Positions 37,074 through 45,664 of a DNA stretch of 64,000 nt are shown here, in pieces; position 1 is the first letter of the stretch, and the number at the start of each line of letters is the position of its first letter. The stretch is taken from positions 4,092,001-4,156,000 of the forward strand of contig CAXXDH010000003.1 in assembly GCA_963677785.2 (NCBI GenBank), written 5' to 3'. Below the pieces are notes generated by a model that was given only the letters and a program-made list of their open reading frames with translations, was not told where the DNA came from and made no database searches. A program made the translations under genes and the position numbers. The DNA is from G963665495 sp963677785 (lineage in GTDB: Bacteria; Desulfobacterota; Desulfovibrionia; Desulfovibrionales; Desulfovibrionaceae).

Positions 37074-37750
37074 GCAATTAATATTGAATGCAATAATGAC
37101 TGGGCGTCTTTTAAATATTCAACTGATTTTGATTTTGTTAAGTCCATAATGTCCTCTCAATTTTTAATATTTAATTTAGTTTTTTGAAAATTAAAAATAA
37201 AAATAAAGCCTGTAAAAAATACAGACTTTATTTAAGCAAGAGGCAACATTAAAGAGATAAATAGTTTTTTAATAATTTTAAAATTAAATTTAAATATGAT
37301 TGAATTAAATTTAATTTAAATGTTAGATCGAATTCTTCTACCGAAAATTTAACATATTATTTGATTAATTTGAATTTTAAATCGCTACTTTTATCTATAA
37401 CTTATAATTTAGGCTACCAAAAGTCTACGGTAGCCTAAAATTAAATTAGAAATAAAATGTAATTTTAATTTGTAGTTTAACTTCAACTTATTTAAAATAA
37501 AATATTGCATTTTATCTACCGAAAATATGTTGGTATCTCTAGTCTTTTACATGAATTAAACATTATAATCTAACTTTTTGCCTACCTATAAATGGTTGGG
37601 GGTGGTTGGTTGTGTGTGCATAAAGAAATAAAATTAGAAAAATTAAAAAAGGGAACCATTTCTTAAAATTCCATTCTTCATGCTCAAATTAAAAAATGCA
37701 TTTATAAAGGCAAGAATTAAAATAAAATTGGAACACAACATCTTTAGTCT
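37074..37750. other. Gene-free AT-rich tract with repeats, candidate replication origin
   Basis: About 680 bases with no gene. It contains two exact copies of TCTACCGAAAAT (37337-37348, 37515-37526), further CTACC copies near 37413 and 37582 and its complement at 37429, an 11-bp hairpin TTTAGGCTACC/GGTAGCCTAAA (37408-37439), and a hairpin AAATAAAG...CTTTATTT (37201-37233). It lies directly downstream of the polymerase-like gene. Origin function is inference. Confidence 0.45.
37201..37233. terminator. Hairpin resembling a bidirectional terminator
   Basis: AAATAAAG-C-CTGTA loop TACAG-A-CTTTATTT (37201-37214 / 37220-37233) with one mismatch. Confidence 0.5.
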
Positions 37751-39202
37751 TTAGTTATTTTTTCCTTTGTTTATCCATTTATCATATAAGCCTGGCGCAC
37801 AGTCCTCTGAAGCTATAACTGGCTCATTGTATATCAATATTTCTGACCTGCTTGTGACCTCAAATGCCCATTCAAATTGCATAACTCGTTTAACGTAATC
37901 TTTTTTTGATTTTTGAATTATAAATCCGTCGTGCATATTAATAACTGGAATATTATTAGCAAAGCATTTCAATATTACTTGTGTTCCGATATTTGATTCA
38001 ATGTTCATTAATGCTTTATATTTCAATTTTCCCAATTCTGGTTTTAACCAAGGATAATTTTCAAAAATTAAATTTATAAATATTTTTGCAACTTCTTCCA
38101 TTAATCCTAAACCATCATGCTCGATTGCTTTAGTGCAGTTGTTTAACAGCATTTCGTAATTTTTACATGAAAATATTCTAGTAATTATCCCTTTAATGTA
38201 GTGTCTACATTGTTTCTTTGGAAAAAAGAATAATAAATCTTCATTTACAAGATCATAGTAATCTATATCATTGCTTTCACTTAACTTTATGCCATTAAGA
38301 GAGGCTGCAAGACGAAAATAGTTATTTTTGAAATCTAAATCCACACATGGTTCTCCGTTGATTTTGATATAGCGTTTGAAATCTTTTCGTATATTTTGAA
38401 GGTAGTGACCAAAGTATCTTCCGTTGGAATTTAGATCACCATCAAAGGATCGAAAGTAACATTGAGAATTGTATATAAAGTTGAAATCTCTGTATGTCAT
38501 GCATTTTGATTTTATAAAATCTTCAATTGGAGGATTGAATTTTATATCGGATTGAATTGTGAATTCATTAATTAATTTTAGCTGATGTTTTACTTTGTTG
38601 TACTCTTCGTTATTATCTTTGCTTAAATCGCCTTGCTGTTTGTCTCGGATTTCACATGTGTACAAATGAAATTGATCAATTATATTTGGTGAAATACCAG
38701 CATTAAAGATTTCTTGGCGTCTTTTTGGAGAAACCATAAATTTCGAAAGATTAAGGACATATACATTGTCACCTCGTTTGATATTCTTTTTAAAATTATT
38801 ATCTGTTTTGTTATCAAAATAGAACCGTCCTCCTTGATACTTTTCAGCAATAAACCCTATGTCGAATAAGTCATCAACAAGGGTGACTAATGACGGTTTC
38901 CATCGAAAGTCGACCTCATAGTTCGATCTTCTGTTTAATGTTTCTTGTATATTATTCTTATTAGAGTCTGTTCCTCTGTAATATGAAATCATTCCTGGTT
39001 TTAAAATGAAATTTAAAATTAGCATTTTTAGTTGTTCAAGACGTTCTTCTCTTTTTTTTCTTTTACTTTTTTTATTTTCGTTCCTCCAATAATCAATTTC
39101 ACTAAGTATAATTTCACAAAAAGTATCTAATTTTTTGCATTGTTGATATGAATAACGTTGTAACCAAAATTCATTTTCGTATTTTTTAGTTATATTTTTC
39201 AT
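37751..39202 (-). CDS. Putative A-family-like polymerase (palm domain) of an integrative element
   Basis: 483 residues, Lys/Asn-rich. I read polymerase motifs: motif A as DFKNNYFR (Asp290 to Arg297) aligning with DYSQIELR of Pol I and followed by LAASLNG; motif B as R333-x3-K337, but without the usual aromatic residues after it; a block NIESNIGTQVILKC (400-413) resembling the Pol I segment before motif C; and motif C as MHDGFII (His424-Asp425), compare VHDE in Pol I and VHDS in T7 RNA polymerase. At the position of the Pol I steric-gate Glu there is Tyr295. Residues 1-230 show no known domain. No 3'-5' exonuclease motif. It may replicate the element or prime it. Function is inferred from motifs only. 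Confidence 0.6.
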   Translation of the reverse strand: MKNITKKYENEFWLQRYSYQQCKKLDTFCEIILSEIDYWRNENKKSKRKKREERLEQLKMLILNFILKPGMISYYRGTDSNKNNIQETLNRRSNYEVDFRWKPSLVTLVDDLFDIGFIAEKYQGGRFYFDNKTDNNFKKNIKRGDNVYVLNLSKFMVSPKRRQEIFNAGISPNIIDQFHLYTCEIRDKQQGDLSKDNNEEYNKVKHQLKLINEFTIQSDIKFNPPIEDFIKSKCMTYRDFNFIYNSQCYFRSFDGDLNSNGRYFGHYLQNIRKDFKRYIKINGEPCVDLDFKNNYFRLAASLNGIKLSESNDIDYYDLVNEDLLFFFPKKQCRHYIKGIITRIFSCKNYEMLLNNCTKAIEHDGLGLMEEVAKIFINLIFENYPWLKPELGKLKYKALMNIESNIGTQVILKCFANNIPVINMHDGFIIQKSKKDYVKRVMQFEWAFEVTSRSEILIYNEPVIASEDCAPGLYDKWINKGKNN

Positions 39203-39233
39203 TCTCTTTATGCCTCCTGCTAATTATTTAAAA

Positions 39234-39410
39234 TTATTGTGCATCATATTTATTTATAATTTTTATAATTTTTTCTTCCACCCATTTTTGCATTGGTGTT
39301 TTACCATTAAGCATTTTTTCAATACCCGATGTGCTATAGTTAGTTTCTTTGCCAATTATTTTTTGAGATATCCTACGTTTTTGTAATTCAGATTTTAGTG
39401 GATGAATCAT
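39234..39410 (-). CDS. Small HTH protein (XRE-like regulator or excisionase)
   Basis: 58 residues, basic, with a helix-turn-helix pattern RISQKIIGKETNYSTSGIEKML. The start MIHPL (ATG 39410) has GGAGG 8 bases upstream; the frame continues to 39425. It lies 31 bases before the polymerase-like gene on the same strand, so it may control it, or act with the integrase as an excisionase. Confidence 0.65.
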   Translation of the reverse strand: MIHPLKSELQKRRISQKIIGKETNYSTSGIEKMLNGKTPMQKWVEEKIIKIINKYDAQ

Positions 39411-39434
39411 TTTGTTTTCCTCCAATATTTAAAA

Positions 39435-39466
39435 TTAAAAAAGGTGCAGGTTTTACCCCGCACCTT
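39435..39466 (-). terminator. Terminator of the integrase gene
   Basis: Minus strand AAGGTGC, 12-base loop, GCACCTT (39441-39447 / 39460-39466) followed by a T-rich run. Confidence 0.85.
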
Positions 39467-39503
39467 ATGTTTTTGTAAAAAAAATAAAAATTGGAAAAAA
39501 ATA

Positions 39504-41219
39504 CTACTTAATCATAAATTTTAAAAAATATTTTGAGGAGAGTAAATTTTGGGGGATGATTCTAAAATTCATTCTTTCTAAAACTTCCGCTTTTAATTGT
39601 TCAGCCTTGTAAGAATCCGCGTAGTAGGAATAAGAGAGATCTCGGTCCTTGTGACCAATGAATTCATGAAGATGACGTTCAGAGATTTTTGAAAATTTAG
39701 CCATTGTTGTGAAGGTTGCCCTAAACGCGTGAAATGTCTTTTTATTAATGTCATTCTGGGGGGTTATCCCTAATCCTCTGACAAAAGGACCAAACCATTT
39801 CGAAACATTATGTCCGTAACTATTATTTATATAAGGCAACTCTGGAAAAATTCGGTCTTCCTCATGTTGAGCAACAGAATCAATATAAGACAAAAATCCT
39901 AGCGCTACCAAAAAATCATGAATTGGGACTATTCTTTTCGCAGTATCTGTTTTTAAAGATTGATCATCAAATTTATCTTCGAGTTTAAAGCACCAAATTT
40001 TATCTATTTCTAAAATATTATTTCTTCTCAATTGCGCTGCTTCATTCACTCTCATTCCAGTGAAGTATCCAATCAAAGGAATCCAGCATCTAAAATCGTA
40101 AGAGTTTGTTCTAAAAAGGTATTTTGCTGAGAATATTTTTTGTAAATCTTCTTTTGAAAAAGGCTCTTGTACCCCTTTTTGTCTTTTACTTTTCACTGCT
40201 AGCTTATTACTAAATACATTATTTTCAATATATCCTTGACTGACAAACCAATTAAACATTGTTGTTAAATTAATCATATAGTTACTTACTGTTCTTTGTG
40301 ATATTTTTTTATTATTCTGAATAGAAATAATTTCATTAATTTCTTTATTTTCAAATTTTTTAATTTTATTCATGTTCCTAGGAAGTTTCATTAATATATC
40401 AATAAATTCTCTAGCATTTTCATGACTGAAATCTTCTAAAAAATAATTTCTTCCAACAGTTCGAAGCAGTAGATTTGAATGATTGACATATTCCTTCATT
40501 GTTCTCGGTGATTTCTCTGGCGCAATTCTATTTAAATATAACTGCACAACATCAGCCAATCGGTGCTTCACTTTTATTTCATCACTTAACCTATTTTGAA
40601 AATCCTTGTTTCTTGTTTCTAAGAGATCAATATCCTCAGAGATGTCTTTCAATACTTTTCGTTCTGAGAAAAAATCCCCTTGAAGTCTATCTATAACTAT
40701 TTGTAAATAATGAACTTTAAACTTTGTTGCTTCGTGAATAAATCTTTTAACAGCATTAAAATCATTGACAGGATCTAATTTTAACCCAAGCGATTTCCCA
40801 AATTCTATTCCTTTTTCTAGGCTTTCTCTATACCGTCCATAGAGAAGATTTTCTTTTTCAGTTGCAAGCTCTTCTGTAATTTTTTTCTTTAATTCTTCAA
40901 TTTCATAAACTGTTTTTCTTTCAAGAGCAGCATGCTTTGTTTCCCAGCTTGAAAGCTCGTGGCGCAAACTCTCAAATAGAGCTTTTTTAATTTCATGTGG
41001 TAGGATATTTTCAGACATAATTATTCTCCGCATCATGCCAAAATGTTGCATACAAATACCAAGCAATATTTGAGCTTTATGCTTTGCCTCAGTTCTATAT
41101 CCAGTTCCAAGGCTGTATCGTAATTCGTTTTTTCTGAAAAGGCTTTTGAGGTCTTGTGGAATTCTAAGGCGAAAATAGTAGATATTCGAATTGGGCTTTC
41201 GGAGAAGGTAAGAAGGCAT
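39504..41219 (-). CDS. int: Tyrosine site-specific integrase of the tRNA-Met element
   Basis: 571 residues. N-terminal YYFRLRIPQDL region, a long coiled helical middle, a core-binding domain, and the catalytic domain with Arg in GMRVNEAAQL, HAFR (H-x-x-R), GH in FIGHKD and nucleophile Tyr in SYSYYAD. It starts about 110 bases from the att site in the intact tRNA-Met gene, as usual for tRNA integrases. Ends at the terminator 39435-39466. Confidence 0.95.
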   Translation of the reverse strand: MPSYLLRKPNSNIYYFRLRIPQDLKSLFRKNELRYSLGTGYRTEAKHKAQILLGICMQHFGMMRRIIMSENILPHEIKKALFESLRHELSSWETKHAALERKTVYEIEELKKKITEELATEKENLLYGRYRESLEKGIEFGKSLGLKLDPVNDFNAVKRFIHEATKFKVHYLQIVIDRLQGDFFSERKVLKDISEDIDLLETRNKDFQNRLSDEIKVKHRLADVVQLYLNRIAPEKSPRTMKEYVNHSNLLLRTVGRNYFLEDFSHENAREFIDILMKLPRNMNKIKKFENKEINEIISIQNNKKISQRTVSNYMINLTTMFNWFVSQGYIENNVFSNKLAVKSKRQKGVQEPFSKEDLQKIFSAKYLFRTNSYDFRCWIPLIGYFTGMRVNEAAQLRRNNILEIDKIWCFKLEDKFDDQSLKTDTAKRIVPIHDFLVALGFLSYIDSVAQHEEDRIFPELPYINNSYGHNVSKWFGPFVRGLGITPQNDINKKTFHAFRATFTTMAKFSKISERHLHEFIGHKDRDLSYSYYADSYKAEQLKAEVLERMNFRIIPQNLLSSKYFLKFMIK

Positions 41220-41287
41220 GTGTACCCCTTTCGTGTACCTCCTCGCTACGAAGATTTACAGGGGACAGGGTAGCCATGTAACCCGAT

Positions 41288-41325
41288 AAAATAAAAGGCT
41301 TTCTGCCATAGGGGTAGAAAGCCTT
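41288..41325 (-). terminator. Element-supplied terminator after tRNA-Met
   Basis: AAGGCTTTCT (41295-41304) pairs with AGAAAGCCTT (41316-41325), followed on the minus strand by TTTTATTTTA. It replaces the ancestral terminator now stranded at 31160-31193. Confidence 0.85.
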
Positions 41326-41329
41326 GAAA

Positions 41330-41359
41330 ATTTGGTAGCGAGGGAGGGACTTGAACCCC
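41330..41359. repeat. att site (right), inside tRNA-Met
   Basis: Thirty bases identical to 31198-31227, covering the tRNA 3' end from the T-loop to CCA. Confidence 0.92.
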
Positions 41360-41409
41360 CGACACTGCGGATATGAGCCGCATGCTCTGACCACCTGAGC
41401 TACCTCGCC
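41333..41409 (-). tRNA. tRNA-Met (CAT)
   Basis: Cloverleaf with acceptor GGCGAGG/CCTCGCT (G1-U72 wobble), anticodon CAT in loop CTCATAT, and encoded CCA. G1-U72 pairing rather than an initiator mismatch suggests the elongator. Integration site of the element. Confidence 0.95.
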
Positions 41410-41504
41410 ATATTGGAAGCTGTTTGGCTCCCGTTGAAGAAGAGGTTTTTAACTAAGATACGGCTGCATGGCAAGTAAAAAAACCGATTCAAAGAATTTT
41501 TTTT

Positions 41505-42302
41505 TCATGGAGCCCAGACAAAGAAGACCAGAGCAGCTAGGACCAGTCGATAATAGGCAAAAGGACGCAAGGTGAAGCGGCCCAGCATGGCGATAAAGCC
41601 TTTGACAGCGGCCCACGCTGCTACAAACGAGACAATAAACCCAGTGGCAAACAACGGAATGTCAGCAGCGGAAAGAAAATCCAGGCTTTTGTAAAGATCC
41701 AGCGCAGTGGCCGCGAACATGATGGGCACTGCGGCAATGAAGGAGTATTCGGCGGCCAGTTTTCGATTGGCGCCGAGAATCATGCCCCCCATGATGGTCG
41801 CAGCCGCTCGGGAAAAGCCCGGCCAGAGCGAAAGACACTGAAAAAAGCCTACCCCCAGTGCCAGAACAGCCGTAACCTGGTCAAGGTTGGAAAATTTTTC
41901 TTTTCGCGGCAGTGCTTCGACAAGTAGAATAGCAATGGCCCCCACAGCCAGAGCCAAAGCTACTGGCAGCGGTTGAAACAGTTTTTCCTTGATGGCGTCG
42001 TGCGCAAGGAGGCCCAAAATGCCTGCGGGCAAGCAGGTCAGAAAAAGCAGCCACAGCCCTCGAAAGCCCGAAAAAGCGTGCTGGGCATCCGTTTTCAGCA
42101 AGGCAAGAAAGCGCGTACGATAAAGCCAGACAACGGCCAGGATGGCGCCCAACTGAATGACCACCTCGAAGGTGGCCGCACGTTGGTCGGTGAAGTGCAG
42201 CAAATGGCCGGCTAAGATCAAGTGTCCGGTTGACGAGACCGGAAGAAATTCCGTCAGGCCTTCAACAATTCCTTGAATAACACCAATAAATAATTCGTGC
42301 AT
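41505..42302 (-). CDS. uppP: Undecaprenyl-diphosphatase UppP (BacA)
   Basis: 265-residue polytopic membrane enzyme that dephosphorylates undecaprenyl pyrophosphate for reuse in peptidoglycan and LPS synthesis. Motifs: QGIVEGLTEFLPVSSTGH and WPGFSRAAATIMGG. ATG 42302 has AAGGGG upstream and begins the family alignment; the open frame runs on to 42596 without homology. Confidence 0.95.
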   Translation of the reverse strand: MHELFIGVIQGIVEGLTEFLPVSSTGHLILAGHLLHFTDQRAATFEVVIQLGAILAVVWLYRTRFLALLKTDAQHAFSGFRGLWLLFLTCLPAGILGLLAHDAIKEKLFQPLPVALALAVGAIAILLVEALPRKEKFSNLDQVTAVLALGVGFFQCLSLWPGFSRAAATIMGGMILGANRKLAAEYSFIAAVPIMFAATALDLYKSLDFLSAADIPLFATGFIVSFVAAWAAVKGFIAMLGRFTLRPFAYYRLVLAALVFFVWAP

Positions 42303-42440
42303 TGTGAGCCCCTTGTGATACGAAAGTATAAGCAGGGAGATTTCTAAATCAGGCGGGCTGAAGTTGCAAGCCGGCTGCCGAAAGTGTAAAGAACCTTTTC
42401 CAGCCAATGGAGCAACACCTGTAACCAAGAGGTAGGTCCA

Positions 42441-42629
42441 ATGAGCACAATCATGCCCCAAGGCGAGCTGATGCGAAACGCGGTTCGATATATTTCCGAA
42501 CAGCAAAAGGATACTGGCAAGCCCGTAAAAACGCTCATTCAGGAGGCTGCAATTCGTTACAACCTGAGCCCTAAGGAAACTGACTTTCTTGAGCAATTTC
42601 TTAAGGAAGCGCAGTTAGAAGAGGACTAG
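42441..42629 (+). CDS. Small conserved-looking protein before lptF
   Basis: 62 residues, mixed charge, mostly helical (EQFLKEAQLEED tail), no membrane span. AGAGGTAGG precedes ATG 42441. It shares the reading frame with lptF, whose frame opens right after this gene's TAG, so the two are transcriptionally and perhaps translationally linked. Function unknown. Confidence 0.65.
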   Translation: MSTIMPQGELMRNAVRYISEQQKDTGKPVKTLIQEAAIRYNLSPKETDFLEQFLKEAQLEED

Positions 42630-42653
42630 TTTCTGCAACTTCGTGGACCGACT

Positions 42654-43814
42654 CTGCTTCAGAGACGCATTTTTCTGGAGCTGTTTTTTCTTTTTTGCCT
42701 TTGTCTCGGCTCGCTACTTACCCTTGTGCTGCTGGGCAGGGTATTGCAGCTGCGCGAACTATTCATGAGCCTCGGTTTGAGTCTTGCCGACCTGGGCCTG
42801 CTCTTTTTTTATCTCAGCCCCTTTTTTTTGCTGCTTTTGATTCCTATAGCCTGTATGCTCAGTGTATTCCTGACGTTTTTACGCATGAGCTCTGACCGTG
42901 AACTGATCGCTCTGAAATCGGGAGGCATTGGCCTGATGCAATTGACTCCGGGGCCGGTGCTTTTCTCCGTATTGTGTACCGCATTCAGCCTGTTTGTTGC
43001 TCTGTATGGTCTTTCCTGGGGCATGCAGCATTTTCGGGACACCTTGGTGGAATACGCGCGTACGCAGGCGCAGCTTGTCCTGCAGCCTGGTGTGTTCAAC
43101 CAGGAATTTTCAGGGCTCATGGTGTACGCGCGCAATGTGGATATCAACAACGGACTGATGCAGCATATTATTGTCGAAGATCGTTCGCGTGAGCCAATTT
43201 CTGCCACCATTCTGGCTCCGATCGGGCGGGTCAAAACCTTGTCCGGAAAAGGTCAGGTACTCATTGCCTTGGAGAATGGCCGTATTTATCAACAAGACAA
43301 GGACCAGATCAGTGTTTTGAGTTTCGAAAACTATACGGTCCGGCTTGACTTGAGCAAGCTGTTGCACGGGTTCGACGTGGATGAGCTCAAACCCAAGGAA
43401 ATGTCCTGGAAACAGCTACGCGAGCTTATCAAGCATCCCGAGGAGCGTACGGATTCTTCCATGAACTATTTTCGTAAAATCCAGCTCGAGTTGCATAAGC
43501 GCTGGGTTTTTCCCGCTGCCTGCCTGGTTCTTGGATTGTTTGCAGTCCCCCTGGCCTGTGCGTTCGAAGGGCTCAACCGACAATATGGCGTCTTTTTGGC
43601 TTTGGGGTGCTTTTTGATTTATTATACGCTTCTGTCCCTGGGATTGAGCCTGGGAGAAACAGGAGTAGTGCCTCCGATCATAGGCCTCTGGCTCCCCAAT
43701 ACGCTGTTTCTGATTTTGGGGCTTGTCGGATTGCGTCTTGTTTCCAGGGAAAAACGTATCGATATCAGGACCTGGATCAATCTTCTGCAGTTACGGCGGT
43801 GGAGAAGGCAATGA
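42654..43814 (+). CDS. lptF: LPS export permease LptF
   Basis: About 386 residues, YjgP/YjgQ family: transmembrane helices near the N-terminus, a periplasmic jellyroll domain in the middle (about 140-265) and further helices. With LptG and LptB it extracts LPS from the inner membrane. Start is unusual: the first helix (LLQRRIFLELFFLF) is encoded in frame between the previous gene's stop at 42629 and GTG 42726, but this stretch has no ATG, GTG or TTG. CTG 42654, with GTGGA six bases upstream, is my best guess; GTG 42726 would delete most of helix 1. Its TGA overlaps lptG. Confidence 0.88.
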   Translation: MLQRRIFLELFFLFCLCLGSLLTLVLLGRVLQLRELFMSLGLSLADLGLLFFYLSPFFLLLLIPIACMLSVFLTFLRMSSDRELIALKSGGIGLMQLTPGPVLFSVLCTAFSLFVALYGLSWGMQHFRDTLVEYARTQAQLVLQPGVFNQEFSGLMVYARNVDINNGLMQHIIVEDRSREPISATILAPIGRVKTLSGKGQVLIALENGRIYQQDKDQISVLSFENYTVRLDLSKLLHGFDVDELKPKEMSWKQLRELIKHPEERTDSSMNYFRKIQLELHKRWVFPAACLVLGLFAVPLACAFEGLNRQYGVFLALGCFLIYYTLLSLGLSLGETGVVPPIIGLWLPNTLFLILGLVGLRLVSREKRIDIRTWINLLQLRRWRRQ

Positions 43815-45055
43815 TGTTGCTTCATCGCTATTTTTTGAAGAATAATCTTTACATTTTGCTGCTCTGTCTGGCCATTGGTGTGGGCGTGTATCTTTTGGCC
43901 GATCTCTTCGACCGTCTGGATGACTTTATTGAGGCAGGCTGCAGCTCGTCTATTATTTTCACGTATTTTATCGTTAAAATTCCCTTGATTATTTCCCAAA
44001 TACTTCCAGCGGTCTATCTGGTGTCCGTGCTTTTGTTGCTGACACTCATGGCCAGGAGCAACGAACTGGTTGCCCTGCAGGCCGGAGGTATATCCTTTGC
44101 CAGAATTGTTCGTTTTTTTGTGGTCTACAGCCTGATCTGGTCATTTCTGCAACTTGGGTTTTCACAATATCTGGGCGTATGGGGGGAAGAACGGGCAGGG
44201 CTGATCTGGAAAGAAGACGTACGCAAAACCCAGATGGACCGACGGATTTTGCATAACGTCTGGTTCAAGGACGGACGGTATATCGTCAAGCTGGAAAATG
44301 TCATGCCTGCGCAGCAACACGGCTGGGGCATAACCGTTTATGTGCTGAAAGAAGGCAAGCTGGAGTGGAAACGGATCATCCGGGCAACCTATTTTCGTGT
44401 GGAGAAAAAAGATTGGTTGCTGCGTAATGTCTCCGTTCTTTCTCCTTCCGGATTTGTGTACGAGAAGCTGCAGCAGCTCCGGGTGGATATAGGCAGGAAC
44501 TTAAAGGCATTCATCGCCATGGATCCCCACCGAGATCCGACTCAGCTTCCGCTCTGGCAGCTGGGGGATGTCATTGCCACGCTGCAGGTTTCGGGATCCA
44601 ACGTGGAAAGCCTCCGTACCGTGTGGCATCAAAAGGTAGCTTATGCTTTTTCGTTGCTGGTGATGGGACTTATCGCTCTGGCTTTGGTCAGCCTCTGGGA
44701 AAACATCTATCTGAACATCGTGTTGGGTATGCTTTTGAGTTTCGCCTATTATGGCGTGACTATCGTTTTTGTCTCGGCCGGGGAAAAAGGATTTATCCAT
44801 CCGTTCATAGCCGCATGGGCCGGAAACATTGTTTTCATGCTCCTGGCAAGCGGGCGTTTGATCTGGTATATGTTGCCCCCGAGCGTACATCACGAGTCCA
44901 TCAAATCGCATTCCTCCGAACTTAATGCTGTAAAAAGCCAGATGCATGGATTGAAATCCGAGTTTGATTTGTTGCGCTATTATTTATTCTGGAAACGCTC
45001 CCTGAGCGGGCAGGGAAAAAATGGCTCAGGCGAACGACACAAGCCTGGCGTCTAA
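43811..45055 (+). CDS. lptG: LPS export permease LptG
   Basis: 414 residues, same fold as LptF: helices near residues 13-35, 55-80 and 95-125, a periplasmic domain, then helices from about 280. ATG 43811 overlaps the lptF stop (ATGA); the ORF extends to 43607 inside lptF. The C-terminal 60 residues after the last helix (VHHESIKSHSSELNAVK) form an extra cytoplasmic tail. It converges with engB, only 3 bases away, with no terminator between them. Confidence 0.92.
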   Translation: MMLLHRYFLKNNLYILLLCLAIGVGVYLLADLFDRLDDFIEAGCSSSIIFTYFIVKIPLIISQILPAVYLVSVLLLLTLMARSNELVALQAGGISFARIVRFFVVYSLIWSFLQLGFSQYLGVWGEERAGLIWKEDVRKTQMDRRILHNVWFKDGRYIVKLENVMPAQQHGWGITVYVLKEGKLEWKRIIRATYFRVEKKDWLLRNVSVLSPSGFVYEKLQQLRVDIGRNLKAFIAMDPHRDPTQLPLWQLGDVIATLQVSGSNVESLRTVWHQKVAYAFSLLVMGLIALALVSLWENIYLNIVLGMLLSFAYYGVTIVFVSAGEKGFIHPFIAAWAGNIVFMLLASGRLIWYMLPPSVHHESIKSHSSELNAVKSQMHGLKSEFDLLRYYLFWKRSLSGQGKNGSGERHKPGV

Positions 45056-45058
45056 GTA

Positions 45059-45664
45059 TCAACCTGATTGGGCAAGTTGAAAAATTCGTTTCCAAAGCGC
45101 CTCAACGCCCTTACCGGTTTTGCTGGAAAAGAGCAGGGGACTTGTGCCAGGATAGAGCGTACGCCATTCCTTCAAACGCGTCTGTTGTTCATTTTGTTTG
45201 CATTTATCGGCCTTGGTCAAGACAGGCTGCAGGGTCAAGCCAAGCCCGGTGACGTAGTCCGCCAGGTTGAGATCAAGCTCTTGCGCCTGATGCCGGCAAT
45301 CGATGAGCAAAACCACGGCCTGCAGCGGACCGCGGGCACGTTGAAAGTACGTATCGATAAGCTTGGCCCATTTTTCCCTTTCTGTTTTAGAGCAACGGGC
45401 GTAGCCGTACCCAGGCAGATCGACAAGATACAGGGCTGGATCTTGCACCCGGAAAAAATTCAGGCTGCGCGTTTTGCCGGGTGTGGAGCTGACTTTAGCA
45501 AAAGTATTTTTTCTTCCGGACAGGCAGTTCACCAGCGAGGATTTTCCCACGTTGGACCTTCCGGCCAGGGCAACCTGCGGCATATCAGGAATCTCAAGCT
45601 GATTGAGCAGGTACACCGTTGATTCCAAAATCACCTGTGGACGCTTAAAAGCAGTAATTGACAT
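45059..45664 (-). CDS. engB: Ribosome biogenesis GTPase EngB (YsxC/YihA)
   Basis: 201-residue TrmE-Era-type GTPase for 50S assembly. G1 GRSNVGKSS, G3 DLPGYGYA, G4 TKADK. ATG 45664 (MSITAF) is taken as start; TTG 45685 is possible but neither has a clear ribosome site. Confidence 0.93.
   Translation of the reverse strand: MSITAFKRPQVILESTVYLLNQLEIPDMPQVALAGRSNVGKSSLVNCLSGRKNTFAKVSSTPGKTRSLNFFRVQDPALYLVDLPGYGYARCSKTEREKWAKLIDTYFQRARGPLQAVVLLIDCRHQAQELDLNLADYVTGLGLTLQPVLTKADKCKQNEQQTRLKEWRTLYPGTSPLLFSSKTGKGVEALWKRIFQLAQSG

Larger units (their letters stand above)
31198..41359. mobile_element. Integrative element in tRNA-Met with polymerase-like gene and restriction-modification
   Basis: 10.2 kb, markedly AT-rich relative to both flanks, bounded by 30-bp direct repeats at a tRNA-Met 3' end, with the integrase gene beside the intact tRNA. 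Cargo in order: small unknown gene, C5-methyltransferase, restriction enzyme, 57-bp palindrome, serine recombinase, ISL3 copy 2, gene-free tract with repeats, polymerase-like gene, HTH gene, integrase. No capsid, conjugation or relaxase genes are seen, so it is neither a prophage nor an ICE in the usual sense. The architecture recalls self-replicating tRNA-integrated elements such as pipolins, but with an A-family-like palm instead of PolB. Confidence 0.88.

Noticed and set aside
37074..37750. Retron or other reverse-transcriptase RNA next to the polymerase-like gene
   Set aside because: No msr/msd-like paired a1/a2 arms, and the protein lacks the YxDD motif of reverse transcriptases.
37751..39202. 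PolB identity for the polymerase-like protein
   Set aside because: No DTD/DTS motif C and no YG-type PolB motif B; the HD motif points to the A-family fold instead.
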